Of a stretch of 47,253 nucleotides of DNA, positions 1-6,662 are shown piece by piece. The notes under the pieces are model-generated. The model had not been told where the DNA came from, did no database searches, and saw only the letters and a list, made by a program, of their open reading frames with translations. The stretch spans positions 1 to 47,253 of the forward strand of contig PMXQ01000094.1 of NCBI GenBank assembly GCA_003171065.1. The letters run 5' to 3'. Both the position numbers and the translations under genes were made by a program. Each line of letters opens with the position of its first letter. The first letter of the stretch is position 1. This DNA is from Chloroflexota bacterium (GTDB lineage: Bacteria > Chloroflexota > Limnocylindria > Limnocylindrales > CSP1-4).

Positions 1-1276
1 CTAGGACGCCCAGCGCGAGCCAGGTGCCGAACGTGGTGCTGATGATGCTCCAGATGAGCATCACGGTGACCAGCACCATCTCGAACAGGATCGCCCAGAC
101 CGGCGAGTGGGTCCGCTCGTTGACCTCGGACAGCTTCTCAGGAAGCAGCCGATCGAAGGACCAGGCGAACCAGGACCGGATCGGCATGTAGGTGTTGCCG
201 ACCATCGCAGGCAGGCTCCAGAACAGGAACGAGCCGACGATCAAGAAGGTGAGGATCGGCGCGTTGTATACCAGCGCCGCCAGGAAGTGATACCAGGGCC
301 CTGTCGGGACCAGGTAGCCGGACGTGGCCGAGTTGACCGCGACCATGAAGTCGTAGCCGGTCACCTTGAACAGAAGCATCACGCCGACGACGATGAAGAT
401 CACGTCCCAGGCGAGCGCCCCGAACATGATGGTCAGCTGGCGGGCGCGGTTGGCAGCGCTCTTGAGCTCGCCGCTCAGGTACACCGACCACCAGTTCCAC
501 ATCATGAAGGTCATGATCACGAAGACGGACGGGAGTGTGGCGTTCATGTTGCCTGCGTCCGGCCCTGATCCGGGGGTGACCCCGGCGTTGCTGATGAGGG
601 TCGCGGCGGAGGGGCTGCCGTACGTGGCGCTGACCGAGTTGAAGTTGTTTACGAAGTCAGTGTGGCTGCCGAAGACCAGCACGATGAAGGCCAGGAACGT
701 GCCGGCGGAGGCGATGATCCAGAAGGCGTTCTGCCAGCGGAAGGTCGTCCGCAGGCCGGCCACGAGGATCGCCCCCATCAGGACGACCATGACCATGGCC
801 CCGACGAAGACCCAGTGGGTGTCCGTCTGGAAGCTGTTGCCCCAGTCGATCAGAGTGTGATTGTTGAAGGTGATGCCCAGGGTCGCCAGAATCGGGCCGA
901 GCGCGTAGACCGGGAAGTAACGAGCCCAGAACGTGGCCCCGATCGTGGCCGACAGCGCCGCCCCGAAGTTGGAGACGAGGGCCAGCGGCGGGGAAAGGAT
1001 GCGGCTCACCCAGACGTAGTCGCCGCCCGTGCGAGGCATGCTCGACGCCAGCAACGCCATCATCAGCAGCACGGGGATGTTGATGATGAAGGAGATGATC
1101 GTCGCCCACACCAGGTCGGAGCCTGGGAATGCCGATAGGGCGAAGAAGACTCCCCAGGCCAGCGTGGCGCCGACCGGTGCCGAGAACACGGCATTGAAGA
1201 TCGTCGCGTCGAGGGCGTTGGCCTCCCTTACGAGGCCGGTGCTCTGGCGGACGAAGAGCTGACTACCTCCTGCCAC
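1..1276 (-). CDS. APC-superfamily permease (C-terminus outside window)
   Basis: Multi-spanning inner-membrane transporter of the amino acid-polyamine-organocation (APC) type. About 425 codons are visible and the C-terminus is cut by the window edge. Many hydrophobic segments are seen. A conserved-looking MPRTGGDYVWVSR lies at residues 80-92, and this loop motif is typical of bacterial APC permeases. The start is a GTG at 1276, six bases after a perfect AGGAGG (complement of 1283-1288); an in-frame stop just upstream fixes this start. It diverges from a DeoR-regulated sugar operon, and the two promoters overlap around one inverted repeat. It may therefore import the substrate of that pathway, which would fit an amino- or nitrogen-containing compound better than a plain sugar. 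The substrate cannot be read from the sequence. Confidence 0.85.
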   Translation of the reverse strand, partial: MAGGSQLFVRQSTGLVREANALDATIFNAVFSAPVGATLAWGVFFALSAFPGSDLVWATIISFIINIPVLLMMALLASSMPRTGGDYVWVSRILSPPLALVSNFGAALSATIGATFWARYFPVYALGPILATLGITFNNHTLIDWGNSFQTDTHWVFVGAMVMVVLMGAILVAGLRTTFRWQNAFWIIASAGTFLAFIVLVFGSHTDFVNNFNSVSATYGSPSAATLISNAGVTPGSGPDAGNMNATLPSVFVIMTFMMWNWWSVYLSGELKSAANRARQLTIMFGALAWDVIFIVVGVMLLFKVTGYDFMVAVNSATSGYLVPTGPWYHFLAALVYNAPILTFLIVGSFLFWSLPAMVGNTYMPIRSWFAWSFDRLLPEKLSEVNERTHSPVWAILFEMVLVTVMLIWSIISTTFGTWLALGVL

Positions 1277-1361
1277 TCGTCACCTCCTGGCGGTCCTCGC
1301 GAGGATCGCTATTCCGGCCGAGGAAGGGCTGTTGCCCGGGCCTCCCAGCGGGGTCCGCCGC

Positions 1362-1391
1362 TTGACAGTCATTCGGCCCACGGGATAGTAA
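1362..1391 (+). promoter_or_regulatory. Candidate promoter of the DeoR operon
   Basis: A perfect TTGACA (1362-1367) is followed by an 18-base spacer and TAGTAA (1386-1391). The expected transcription start would be near 1398, inside the left arm of the inverted repeat. This arrangement suits autorepression by the DeoR-type regulator encoded immediately downstream. Confidence 0.5.
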
Positions 1392-1415
1392 ACACAATCG
1401 CACACCTAGCGTCAA
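1385..1415 (-). promoter_or_regulatory. Candidate promoter of the APC permease
   Basis: Read on the minus strand: TTGACG (1415-1410), a 19-base spacer, then TACTAT (1390-1385). It overlaps the opposing plus-strand promoter and contains the left arm of the inverted repeat at 1397-1404. The long spacer makes it a weak sigma-70 match. Confidence 0.4.
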
Positions 1416-1431
1416 TCAAGTTATGTGCGAT
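1397..1431. promoter_or_regulatory. Inverted-repeat operator candidate in divergent promoter region
   Basis: ATCGCACA (1397-1404) and TGTGCGAT (1424-1431) are perfect 8-bp inverted arms with a 19-base gap. They lie between the permease and the DeoR-type gene and overlap both candidate promoters. DeoR-family repressors commonly bind such repeats next to their own gene. That this regulator binds here is inference. Confidence 0.55.
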
Positions 1432-1506
1432 ATCATCACCCGAGATGTTCGAGTGTGTGAGCGTTTCGGTCGAGACGGGAACGCCCCGAGCTTGGAAGAC
1501 TCCCCA

Positions 1507-2316
1507 ATGCCACTGGCCGCAGACCGCCGCGTGAAGATCCTGGAGCGAGTCGCAGATGGCGAATCGATCCAGGTCGCAGATCTGGCCCGCGAATACCGCT
1601 GCTCGGAGATGACGATACGGCGCGACATCACGCGCCTGGAGCGCGACGGTTTCCTGCGCCGCACCTACGGCGGAGCCACGGCCCATCTCACCCGCTCCCT
1701 AGACGTGGCCTTCAACGCCCGCGCCCTGGCCAACGCCCGCGAGAAGCGGCTCATCGCTCTCGCCGCGGTCGGCCTAATCGAGGATGCCCGCCTGATCTAC
1801 ATTGGCATCGGCACGACCGCGGAGCACTTCGCCCGGTATCTCCCGGCCCGGGCCGATCTCACCGTGGTGACCGGCTCGCTGCCGATCGCCGGTCTGATGG
1901 GGACGCGCCCATCGCGCGCCGTCGTGCTGGGCGGCGACGTCAGGCGCGACGAGCTGAGCTGCGTCGGTCCTGCCGCTCGCGCTACGCTGGAGCGGTACCG
2001 CTTCGATCTGGCCGTGCTGGGCACGGCCGGATTGACTGTCCGTTGGGGCCTGACCGACCTCAACGATGAGGAAGCCGAGATCCACCGGGTCGCGATCGAG
2101 AGAAGCGAGCGCCTGATGGTTATCGCCGACGGGTCGAAGATCGGGCAGGCGGCCAGCGCCATGGTCGCGTCGGCTCAGAGCATTCATACCCTCGTTACCG
2201 ACGCCACCGCTCCAGCGGAGGAGTTGGACGCGCTTCGGTCCCTGGGCATGACAGTCGTTGTCGCAGTCGCCGGGAACCGCCGGCGGACGGAAGAGGACGA
2301 GGCAGCGGAGGCCTGA
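1507..2316 (+). CDS. DeoR/GlpR-family transcriptional repressor
   Basis: Cytoplasmic sugar-responsive repressor of 269 residues, the normal family length. The N-terminal winged helix includes RRVKILERVADGESIQVADL and the DeoR recognition-helix motif CSEMTIRRDI, followed by LERDGFLRRTYGGA. The C-terminal part is the DeoRC sugar-phosphate sensor domain (IYIGIGTTAEHFARYL, GSLPIAGLM, LGGDVRR, ADGSKIG). The ATG at 1507 was preferred because the upstream in-frame ATG at 1423 lies inside the operator-like repeat and would add 28 residues foreign to the family. It is the first gene of a plus-strand operon and stops eight bases before the next start. The likely effector is a phosphorylated sugar made by the FGGY kinase of the operon (inference). 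Confidence 0.93.
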   Translation: MPLAADRRVKILERVADGESIQVADLAREYRCSEMTIRRDITRLERDGFLRRTYGGATAHLTRSLDVAFNARALANAREKRLIALAAVGLIEDARLIYIGIGTTAEHFARYLPARADLTVVTGSLPIAGLMGTRPSRAVVLGGDVRRDELSCVGPAARATLERYRFDLAVLGTAGLTVRWGLTDLNDEEAEIHRVAIERSERLMVIADGSKIGQAASAMVASAQSIHTLVTDATAPAEELDALRSLGMTVVVAVAGNRRRTEEDEAAEA

Positions 2317-2323
2317 GATCAGC

Positions 2324-3139
2324 ATGAGCACCCTGGACCGCATCTTCGGAGTCAAGAAGCCCATCGTCGCGATGCTCCATCTGCCCGGTCTGCCGGGACG
2401 TCCTTTTCATGACGTCGAGGGTGGGCCGGATGCAATCCTGGCCCCGGTGGCACGTGATCTCGATGCATTGCAGGAAGCCGGCGTCGACGGCGTGCTCTTC
2501 TGCAATGAGAAGGACTACCCGTATCAGGTCAAGGTGGGCGTGGAGATCGCGACGGCGATGGCGGCGACCGTCGGCCGACTGCGCGAGCGCATCCGCGTCC
2601 CCTTCGGCGTCAACCTGCTGTGGGACCCGGTTGCCAGCCTGGCGGTCGCCCGGGCCACCGGCGCTTCGTTCATCCGCGAGGTGCTGACCGGCGTCTACGA
2701 GTCGGACCTGGGCATGATCGCGCCCAGCATCGGCGACATCTCCGGCTATCGGACCGCCATCGGTGCCACGAACGTGGCCCTCTTCGACAACATCTCGCCC
2801 GAGTTCAGCAGCCCTCTGGGGACGCGGAGCGTGGCCGATCGAGCCCGGGGCGCCGCGTTCATGGGCATGGACGCGATCCTCATCAGCGGTTGGGCGGCCG
2901 GCAGTCCGATGGCCATGGGCGACCTGATCGCGGCCAAGCAGGCGGCTCCGGAGACGCCGATCATCGCCAACACGGGCGTCACTGCGGATCGGATCCCGGA
3001 GATCCTCAAGGTCGCCGACGGGGCGATCGTCGGGACAGGCCTCAAGGTGGACGGCATCACCTGGAACGCCGTCGATCCCGATCGCGCCCGACGCCTGATG
3101 GACGCGGTCCGCCGGGTCCGCGCCTCGGCTGGCGCCTGA
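2324..3139 (+). CDS. BtpA/SgcQ-family TIM-barrel protein
   Basis: 271-residue protein of the BtpA/SgcQ family (PF03437), a phosphate-binding TIM-barrel fold. Visible features are the opening KKPIVAMLHLPGLPG, GVDGVLFCNEKDYPY, PFGVNLLWDP, SFIREVLTGVYESDLG and a C-terminal phosphate-site-like ADGAIVGTGLK. BtpA was first linked to photosystem I stability in cyanobacteria. Homologues such as E. coli SgcQ sit in sugar operons with DeoR-type regulators, and their catalytic role is poorly defined. Here it lies between a DeoR repressor and a sugar kinase, so a metabolic role on a phosphorylated sugar is more likely than any photosynthetic role. The start is eight bases after the preceding stop. Confidence 0.88.
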   Translation: MSTLDRIFGVKKPIVAMLHLPGLPGRPFHDVEGGPDAILAPVARDLDALQEAGVDGVLFCNEKDYPYQVKVGVEIATAMAATVGRLRERIRVPFGVNLLWDPVASLAVARATGASFIREVLTGVYESDLGMIAPSIGDISGYRTAIGATNVALFDNISPEFSSPLGTRSVADRARGAAFMGMDAILISGWAAGSPMAMGDLIAAKQAAPETPIIANTGVTADRIPEILKVADGAIVGTGLKVDGITWNAVDPDRARRLMDAVRRVRASAGA

Positions 3140-3150
3140 CGGCTCAAACG

Positions 3151-4104
3151 ATGGCGGGCAAGACACGGCTCTACTTCGTCACCGACCTGCACGGGTCCTC
3201 GAAGTGCTTCCGCAAGTTCATCAACGGCGGTCCCGCCTACGGCGCCGACGTCATGGTCCTGGGCGGTGATCTCGCCGGCAAGGCGATCCAGACGATCGTG
3301 CGCGGGCCCGGCGGCAAGTTCAGCTGCAGCTTCATAGGCACCAACTACGAGCTCGAGGACGGGCCCGATCTGACTGCCCTCGAGAAGCTCATCGAAGATC
3401 ACGGCTACTACCCCTATCGGGCCGAACCGGGGGAGCTCGAGGCGCGCAAGGCAGCGGGCACACTCGATGATCTCTTCCTCCGCCTCATGCGCCAGCGCCT
3501 CGAAGGCTGGCTGACGCTCGCCGACGAACGCCTGCGGCCCACCGGCAAGCGGCTCTTCTTCATGCTCGGCAACGACGACCCGCCGCCCCTGGCCGAGTTG
3601 CTGAACCGGGCCCCCTGGGGCCAGAACGACGAGGGCAAGGTCATCTGGCTCGACGACGACCACGAGATGATGTCCTGGGGCTTCTCGAACATCACCCCCT
3701 GGCACAGCTACCGCGAGCAGACCGAGCCTGAACTGGCGATCTCGCTGGACAAGCTGGGGAGCCAGCTGACCCATCCCGAGCAGGCGATCGTCAACGTCCA
3801 CGTCCCGCCCTTCGACACCCAGCTCGACGACGCGCCGGTGCTCGACGAGAACCTGCAGGTCCAGCAGGTCCTGGGCCAGGTCAAGATGGCGCCGGTCGGG
3901 AGCACGGCGGTGTGCGACTTCTTGACCGCTCGCCAGCCGCTCCTTGGTCTGCACGGCCACATCCACGAATCGACGGGTATCCGGCGCCTGGGTCGGACGA
4001 TCGCCATCAATCCCGGCAGCGACTACTCGACCGGGACGCTGAACGGCGCGCTGATCACACTGGAGAAGGACAAGGTCTCGGCCCATCAGCTCGTACGAGG
4101 GTGA
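3151..4104 (+). CDS. Calcineurin-like metallophosphoesterase
   Basis: 317-residue cytoplasmic metallophosphoesterase with no signal peptide. The dinuclear-metal motifs are in order: DLHG with D12 and H14, GGDLAG with D40, GND at about residues 140-142, and GHIHE at about 269-273. The ATG at 3151 follows the BtpA-family stop by eleven bases, and the gene ends one base before the kinase start, so it belongs to the operon. Long insertions between the second and third motifs are charged and not recognised. It could dephosphorylate a pathway intermediate or hydrolyse a phosphodiester; the substrate cannot be inferred from sequence. Pairing of a phosphoesterase with an FGGY kinase in one catabolic operon is unusual. 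Confidence 0.85.
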   Translation: MAGKTRLYFVTDLHGSSKCFRKFINGGPAYGADVMVLGGDLAGKAIQTIVRGPGGKFSCSFIGTNYELEDGPDLTALEKLIEDHGYYPYRAEPGELEARKAAGTLDDLFLRLMRQRLEGWLTLADERLRPTGKRLFFMLGNDDPPPLAELLNRAPWGQNDEGKVIWLDDDHEMMSWGFSNITPWHSYREQTEPELAISLDKLGSQLTHPEQAIVNVHVPPFDTQLDDAPVLDENLQVQQVLGQVKMAPVGSTAVCDFLTARQPLLGLHGHIHESTGIRRLGRTIAINPGSDYSTGTLNGALITLEKDKVSAHQLVRG

Positions 4105-4105
4105 G

Positions 4106-5716
4106 ATGTCCGCTCCGGGCGACCTGCTACTGGCGATCGACGTCGGAACCTCCGGCGCGCGCGCCCTGGCGTTTGACCTGGACGGGCACCTGCTCCTCGA
4201 GGTCCGCCGCGGTTACCCGATCGTCACCCCGGCACCGGGCTGGGCCGAGCAGGACGCCGCGCTCTGGCGGGCGGCGGCGCTGGGGGCGCTGGGCGAGGCG
4301 ATCAGGCGGCTGAAGGTCGGCGCCGCGGTCGGCGCCGCGGCCGGTGCCGGCGCCGGTGCCGGTGCCGCAGTCGGCGCCGCGGTCGGCGCCGCGGCACGCT
4401 CGAGTGGCGGCGCGCGCCATGACGTCCGCATCCGCGCCATCGGGCTGACCGGCCAGTGCCCATCCATCGTGCCGGTGGATCGTCACTGCGAGCCGCTCGG
4501 ACCCGGGTTGATGTACCGCGACAACCGCGCCACGGCCGAGGCGGCCGAGATCCGCGAGCGCTTCGGCGACGAGCGGATCCATTCGCTCACCGGGCACCTG
4601 CCCGCGGCCTTCCACATCGCCCCGAAGATGATGTGGTTGCGCCGCCACCGGCCCGAGATCTGGGCAAGAGACCCGCTGTTCCTCCAGCCGCGCGATCTGG
4701 CGGCCCATGCGCTCACCGGAGTCGCCGCCACGGACGGCACCCACGCCGCGGCGACGCTGCTCTACGACCTCCACGCCGGCCGCTGGAGCGCGGAGATGCT
4801 GGCGGCGCTGGCAATCGACCCGGGGGCGGTTCCGCCAATCCGGCGCTCGGCCGAGGTGATCGGTGAGCTACGGCCGGCCCTGGTCAGGCGGTTCGGATTG
4901 GCGCGGCCGGTCCCCGTGGTCCTGGGCGGCGCCGACTCGCAGGCCTGCGCTCTGGGGGCCGGCGTCGTGGAGCCGGGGCCGGTCAGCGAGATGGCCGGCT
5001 CCTCAACCTGCCTCAATTCCGTCGTCCTCGAGCCGCTCGCCGAACTGCTCATCACGCACTACCCGCACGTGATTCCTGGGCTGTTCACGACCGAGACGGG
5101 GATCAACACGACCGGCGCGGCGGTGGCGTGGCTGGCTGACCTGCTGTACGGCGGGCGCTCCGGTCATGCTACCGGGCGCGACTACATTGCTCTCGACGCC
5201 GAGGCGGCGTCAGTTCCCGCGGGCGCCGACGGCGTGCTGGCGCTGCCTGTCCTGGGCGACGGCGAGCGCACCGACGTCGATCTGCGAGCCGCCTTCTCGG
5301 GAATCTCGCAGCGGCACGGCCGCGCGGTTCTGGCCCGGGCGATGCTGGAGGGCGCGGCTTTCGCGATCCGTGGCCAGCTGGAGCTGCTCCGCCGAGCCAG
5401 CGCCCCCGTCACGGAGCTGCGCGTTTCGGGTGGCGACACGCGGCTGGCAACTTGGAATCGGATCAAAGCAGACGTCACGGGGCTCCCGGTCCGGCCGATC
5501 CCCGGCGACGCCGCCGGCACCGGAGTGGCGATGCTCGCCGGGCTCGGTGCCGGAGTCTATCGGAACGTTGACGAGGCTATCGCCCGCTGCGTCCGGCCCG
5601 ATCCGCCGATCGAGCCCTCTGCTATGACGCGCTCCACGTACGACGAGGCCTACGGCGCCTACACGCAGCTGGCGACCTCGGCGGTCGTGCGGCGTCGCGG
5701 CGAATCCGGCGGCTGA
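4106..5716 (+). CDS. FGGY-family carbohydrate kinase
   Basis: 536-residue ATP-dependent sugar or polyol kinase with the ASKHA fold. The N-terminal FGGY domain opens LLLAIDVGTSGARALAFD and continues with GWAEQD and IGLTGQ. The C-terminal domain has GGADSQACALGAG, INTTGAAVAWLA and the adenosine-binding region SGGDTRLATWNRIKADVTG followed by GDAAGTGVAMLAG. It resembles the xylulose/erythritol-kinase side of the family, but substrate cannot be assigned. An Ala/Gly/Val insert at about residues 70-97 is low complexity and absent from typical members; it lies in a surface region between beta strands. Its ATG follows the phosphoesterase stop by one base, so translation is probably coupled. Confidence 0.92.
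   Translation: MSAPGDLLLAIDVGTSGARALAFDLDGHLLLEVRRGYPIVTPAPGWAEQDAALWRAAALGALGEAIRRLKVGAAVGAAAGAGAGAGAAVGAAVGAAARSSGGARHDVRIRAIGLTGQCPSIVPVDRHCEPLGPGLMYRDNRATAEAAEIRERFGDERIHSLTGHLPAAFHIAPKMMWLRRHRPEIWARDPLFLQPRDLAAHALTGVAATDGTHAAATLLYDLHAGRWSAEMLAALAIDPGAVPPIRRSAEVIGELRPALVRRFGLARPVPVVLGGADSQACALGAGVVEPGPVSEMAGSSTCLNSVVLEPLAELLITHYPHVIPGLFTTETGINTTGAAVAWLADLLYGGRSGHATGRDYIALDAEAASVPAGADGVLALPVLGDGERTDVDLRAAFSGISQRHGRAVLARAMLEGAAFAIRGQLELLRRASAPVTELRVSGGDTRLATWNRIKADVTGLPVRPIPGDAAGTGVAMLAGLGAGVYRNVDEAIARCVRPDPPIEPSAMTRSTYDEAYGAYTQLATSAVVRRRGESGG
4315..4395 (+). repeat. Low-complexity GCC/GGC-rich repeat inside the FGGY kinase
   Basis: Imperfect short repeats of the type gtcggcgccgcg encode a run of Val-Gly-Ala-Ala units in frame. 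The tract looks like replication-slippage expansion that keeps the reading frame open. Confidence 0.7.
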
Positions 5717-5747
5717 CGGCACTGCACCCAGAGAACGGAGTTCGAAC

Positions 5748-6662
5748 ATGCGACTCGAGCTCGGGATCAACACCTGCTTCGCGGTCAAGCGCTGGCCCCG
5801 TGCGGCCGATTGGGCACCGATCGTCCGAGACCGGCTGGGCCTGAGACTGGTCGAGCACTCGTTCGACCTGGTCGACCTTGCCGGCGGCTCGATCCCGGCC
5901 CAGGCCGCCGAGGTGACGGCCGCCGCCCGGCAGTTCGGCCTGACGGTCCGTTCGACCTTCACGGGGCTCGCCGCCTATTCGTCGAACCTGCTGCTGAGCC
6001 CCAACCTCGACGACCGCGCCCACGCCCAGGAATGGTTCGAGCGGGCGATCGTCTTCAGCGAGGGCGTCGGAGCGGTCGCGACGGGCGGGCACGTCGGAGC
6101 CTTCTCGGTGAGCGACTGGCACGATCCGGTACGGCGACCGGAGCGATGGGAGGGACTCCGCGCCGCCCTCCATCAGCTGGCTGCGCAGGCGCATGCCCAC
6201 GGCCAGGAAGCTCTCGTCGTGGAGAATCTGGCCGCGGCCCGCGAGCCCTCGACCATGGCCATGATCCGGGACCTCTTGACCGAAGGAGACGGCGGCCACG
6301 TTCCGATTCGCCTGGCCCTGGACGTCGGCCACATGTGCGTCGCGGGCACGTCGGGAGCCGAGCGCGATCCCTATGCCTGGTTGAGCGAGCTCGGTCGCGA
6401 GACCTTCGAGATCCAGCTCCAGCAGTCGGACGCTGAGGGCGACCACCACTGGCCTTTCACGCCGGCGGCGAACGCGCGCGGCCGCATCGAAGCGGATCGC
6501 GTGATCGACGCTCTCGGCGAGAGCGGGGTCGAAGATCTGCCTTTAGTCCTCGAGATCATCCCGGCCTTCGAGCAGGACGACGCTGCGGTCCTCGACGACC
6601 TGGCCGCCTCGGTCGACTACTGGCTCGAAGCGCTGGGCCGGCGGAACGTTCTGGCCTTCTGA
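5748..6662 (+). CDS. EryC-like TIM-barrel sugar isomerase/epimerase
   Basis: 304-residue protein of the xylose isomerase-like TIM-barrel family (PF01261). Candidate metal or active-site residues lie in LVVEN (about 160), LALDVGHMC (about 192), IQLQQSD (about 222), HHWPFTP and LEIIPAFE (about 269). The overall pattern recalls EryC-type tetrulose-phosphate epimerases of erythritol catabolism (from memory, no search). A GGAG eight bases before the ATG supports the start. It is the last gene of the DeoR operon. Its 3' end overlaps the convergent mgtA gene by 46 bases. With the kinase, it suggests phosphorylation then isomerisation of a small sugar or polyol (inference). Confidence 0.88.
   Translation: MRLELGINTCFAVKRWPRAADWAPIVRDRLGLRLVEHSFDLVDLAGGSIPAQAAEVTAAARQFGLTVRSTFTGLAAYSSNLLLSPNLDDRAHAQEWFERAIVFSEGVGAVATGGHVGAFSVSDWHDPVRRPERWEGLRAALHQLAAQAHAHGQEALVVENLAAAREPSTMAMIRDLLTEGDGGHVPIRLALDVGHMCVAGTSGAERDPYAWLSELGRETFEIQLQQSDAEGDHHWPFTPAANARGRIEADRVIDALGESGVEDLPLVLEIIPAFEQDDAAVLDDLAASVDYWLEALGRRNVLAF

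Noticed and set aside
1423-1506. Upstream ATG for the DeoR gene
   Set aside because: It lies within the operator-like inverted repeat and adds residues not found in the family; ATG 1507 gives normal length.
2324-3139. Photosystem-related BtpA function
   Set aside because: No photosynthesis gene is in the window; the operon context is sugar catabolism, as for SgcQ.
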